A stretch of DNA of 64,000 bases from DATBVX01 sp963705495 (GTDB taxonomy: Bacteria; Pseudomonadota; Gammaproteobacteria; Steroidobacterales; Steroidobacteraceae), in NCBI GenBank assembly GCA_963705495.1, contig CAVPJQ010000012.1:62001-126000 (forward strand), written 5' to 3'. Positions within the stretch are counted from its first letter, which is position 1, and every line of letters starts with the position of its first letter. Positions 62,952 to 64,000 of this stretch are shown here, one piece after another. The notes below the pieces were generated by a model. It searched no databases and was not told the DNA's origin. It worked only from the letters and a program-made list of their open reading frames with translations. A program made the translations under genes and the position numbers.

Positions 62952-64000
62952 ATGCTCAACAGGATTGTTGCCGTCGCGGCCGGCTGTTTCGCGCTCACGC
63001 CAATGGCGTCTCTCGGGGCGCAAACCCAGAGTGCGCCGACCAACGCGCGCGAGTACCTCGGACCTGCCTTCAACGCCACGACGGAAACACCGAGCCTTGC
63101 TGCAGCGCCCGTTGCGTCGTCTGACGAATGCCGCCGATACCCTGCGCTACTGGAATCAGGTCGCGGTGGATGCCAGCGGTCTCGATCACACGCCAGCGCA
63201 GCCCGGGGAGTCACGCAAGTTCGGCGAGCAGCTCGGGCCCGGGCGGGCGAGCCGCGCCATGGCCATCGTGCATATCGCGATCTTCGATGCGGTGAACTCG
63301 ATCGTCGGCGGGTATCGGAGCTACACCGGCTTGCCACGTACCTTCGCCGATGCATCTGTCGAAGCTGCAATTGGCCAGGCAGCGCACGACACGCTCGTGG
63401 CGATGTTCCCCGCGCAGAAGCCACAGTTCGATGAGCTGCTCGCGCGCGATCTGAAGCTGATCCAGCCGCGTGACTTCGCGCACCAAGGTGCGAGGCATCG
63501 CGATCGGCAAAGTGGCCGCAGCACTGATCCTGGCGCGTCGGGCGAAGGATGGCGGCAATCAGGTCGATCCACGCATGGATGGTGAATATCCGGGGGGCGA
63601 TGCTGCCCGGCGAGTGGCGACAGGATCCGATCAGCAAGTCCCCGATTGCGCTTGGCTGGAAGTGGGGTGAGGTCAGGCCGTTCGTGCTTCGTTCCGGCAG
63701 CCAGTTTCGTGCGCCGCCGCCGCCCGCCATGGACAGCGTCGCCTACGCAGAAGCCTACGCCGAAGTGAAGGCGTTCGGCGGCGACGGCGTCATCACGCCC
63801 ACCATTCGCAGCCAGGAGCAGACGCAGATCGGTATCTATTGGGGCTACGACGGCACGCCGAGCCTGTGCGCGCCGCCCAGGCTCTACAACCAGATCACGA
63901 CCGAGATCTCCAAGAAGAGCACCAGCGTGATCAAGCTGGCGCGACTGTTCGCACTCGTCAACACCGCGATGGCCGATGCCGGCATCGCGATCTGGGAGTC
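62952..64000 (+). pseudogene. vanadium-dependent haloperoxidase-like protein, partial and frameshifted
   Basis: A signal peptide (MLNRIVAVAAGCFALTPMAS) after AGGGGGAA. The mature part continues in a second frame: WNQVAVDASGLDHTPAQPGE, RASRAMAIVHIAIFDAVNSI. After about 63470 and 63590 the frame changes again, to read IALGWKWGEVRPFVLR and onward to the window edge. These match the N-terminal half of vanadium haloperoxidases / PAP2-like enzymes. The catalytic His-Arg-His residues lie beyond 64000. Breaks lie near 63110, 63475 and 63590. Confidence 0.7.

Noticed and set aside
62813..63730. A 305-residue minus-strand open frame opposite the haloperoxidase gene
   Set aside because: It is antisense to a gene whose conserved motifs are clear in the plus-strand frames; no motif of its own.

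Overview
This 64 kb window is a gene-dense, high-GC stretch of proteobacterial chromosome. By gene content and style it is most likely gammaproteobacterial, near Steroidobacterales/Nevskiales-type soil or water bacteria. That placement is an impression from protein families, because the window has no rRNA or other phylogenetic marker. I saw no tRNA, rRNA, insertion sequence, prophage or CRISPR array.

Layout. 0-10.7 kb is a stress and metal island: phosphoribosyltransferase, DUF2934 protein, an orphan GroEL without GroES, a DUF302 protein, a tandem universal stress protein, an arsenic cassette (arsR, ArsN2-type acetyltransferase, arsC, MIP channel), a DksA/TraR-type zinc-finger protein, Hsp20, a cytochrome c and a DedA-rhodanese fusion. 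11-16.7 kb holds a PhoX-like secreted protein, a zinc-ribbon protein, a hydrolase, a membrane AraC regulator and a fatty acid desaturase. 16.7-34 kb is an envelope-stress block: two Crp/Fnr-family regulators, BON-domain proteins, a small SWIM protein, a diguanylate cyclase, an outer-membrane barrel candidate, a GlsB/YeaQ-type protein, a giant cyclic beta-1,2-glucan synthase (ndvB, split by one frameshift), glycine-zipper, DUF4398 and OmpA-like proteins. 34-48 kb holds small or unknown genes, a 5'-3' exonuclease, a SLOG-like membrane protein next to a TIR-TPR protein, a thioredoxin-like protein, formate dehydrogenase, msrA/msrB and a secreted FN3/LamG protein. 48-64 kb is ordinary metabolism: S33 peptidase, threonine dehydratase/RidA/GGCT/DDAH cluster, FMN-dependent dehydrogenase, CmcJ-like oxidoreductase, EamA exporter, MocR regulator, zwf, diheme cytochrome c, transaldolase and a vanadium haloperoxidase running off the end.

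How the genes work together. The most interesting signal is regulatory. A 16-bp palindrome close to TGTRCG-N4-CGYACA lies upstream of at least six envelope or signalling genes between 15.6 and 33.4 kb. In each case a -10-like hexamer starts 23 to 25 bases after the first A of the terminal ACA, which puts the palindrome centre near -41.5. That is the class II activator position of the Crp/Fnr family, and two Crp/Fnr regulators are encoded in the same block. The second notable unit is the SLOG-like membrane protein plus TIR-TPR pair (38.2-41.8 kb), which resembles the sensor and effector logic of Thoeris-type TIR signalling.

Caution. At least ten genes, mainly between 32 and 48 kb and at the right end, are intact in sequence but broken by single-base frame changes. 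Assembly indels are the simplest explanation, so reading-frame disruptions here should not be taken as true pseudogenes without read-level checking.
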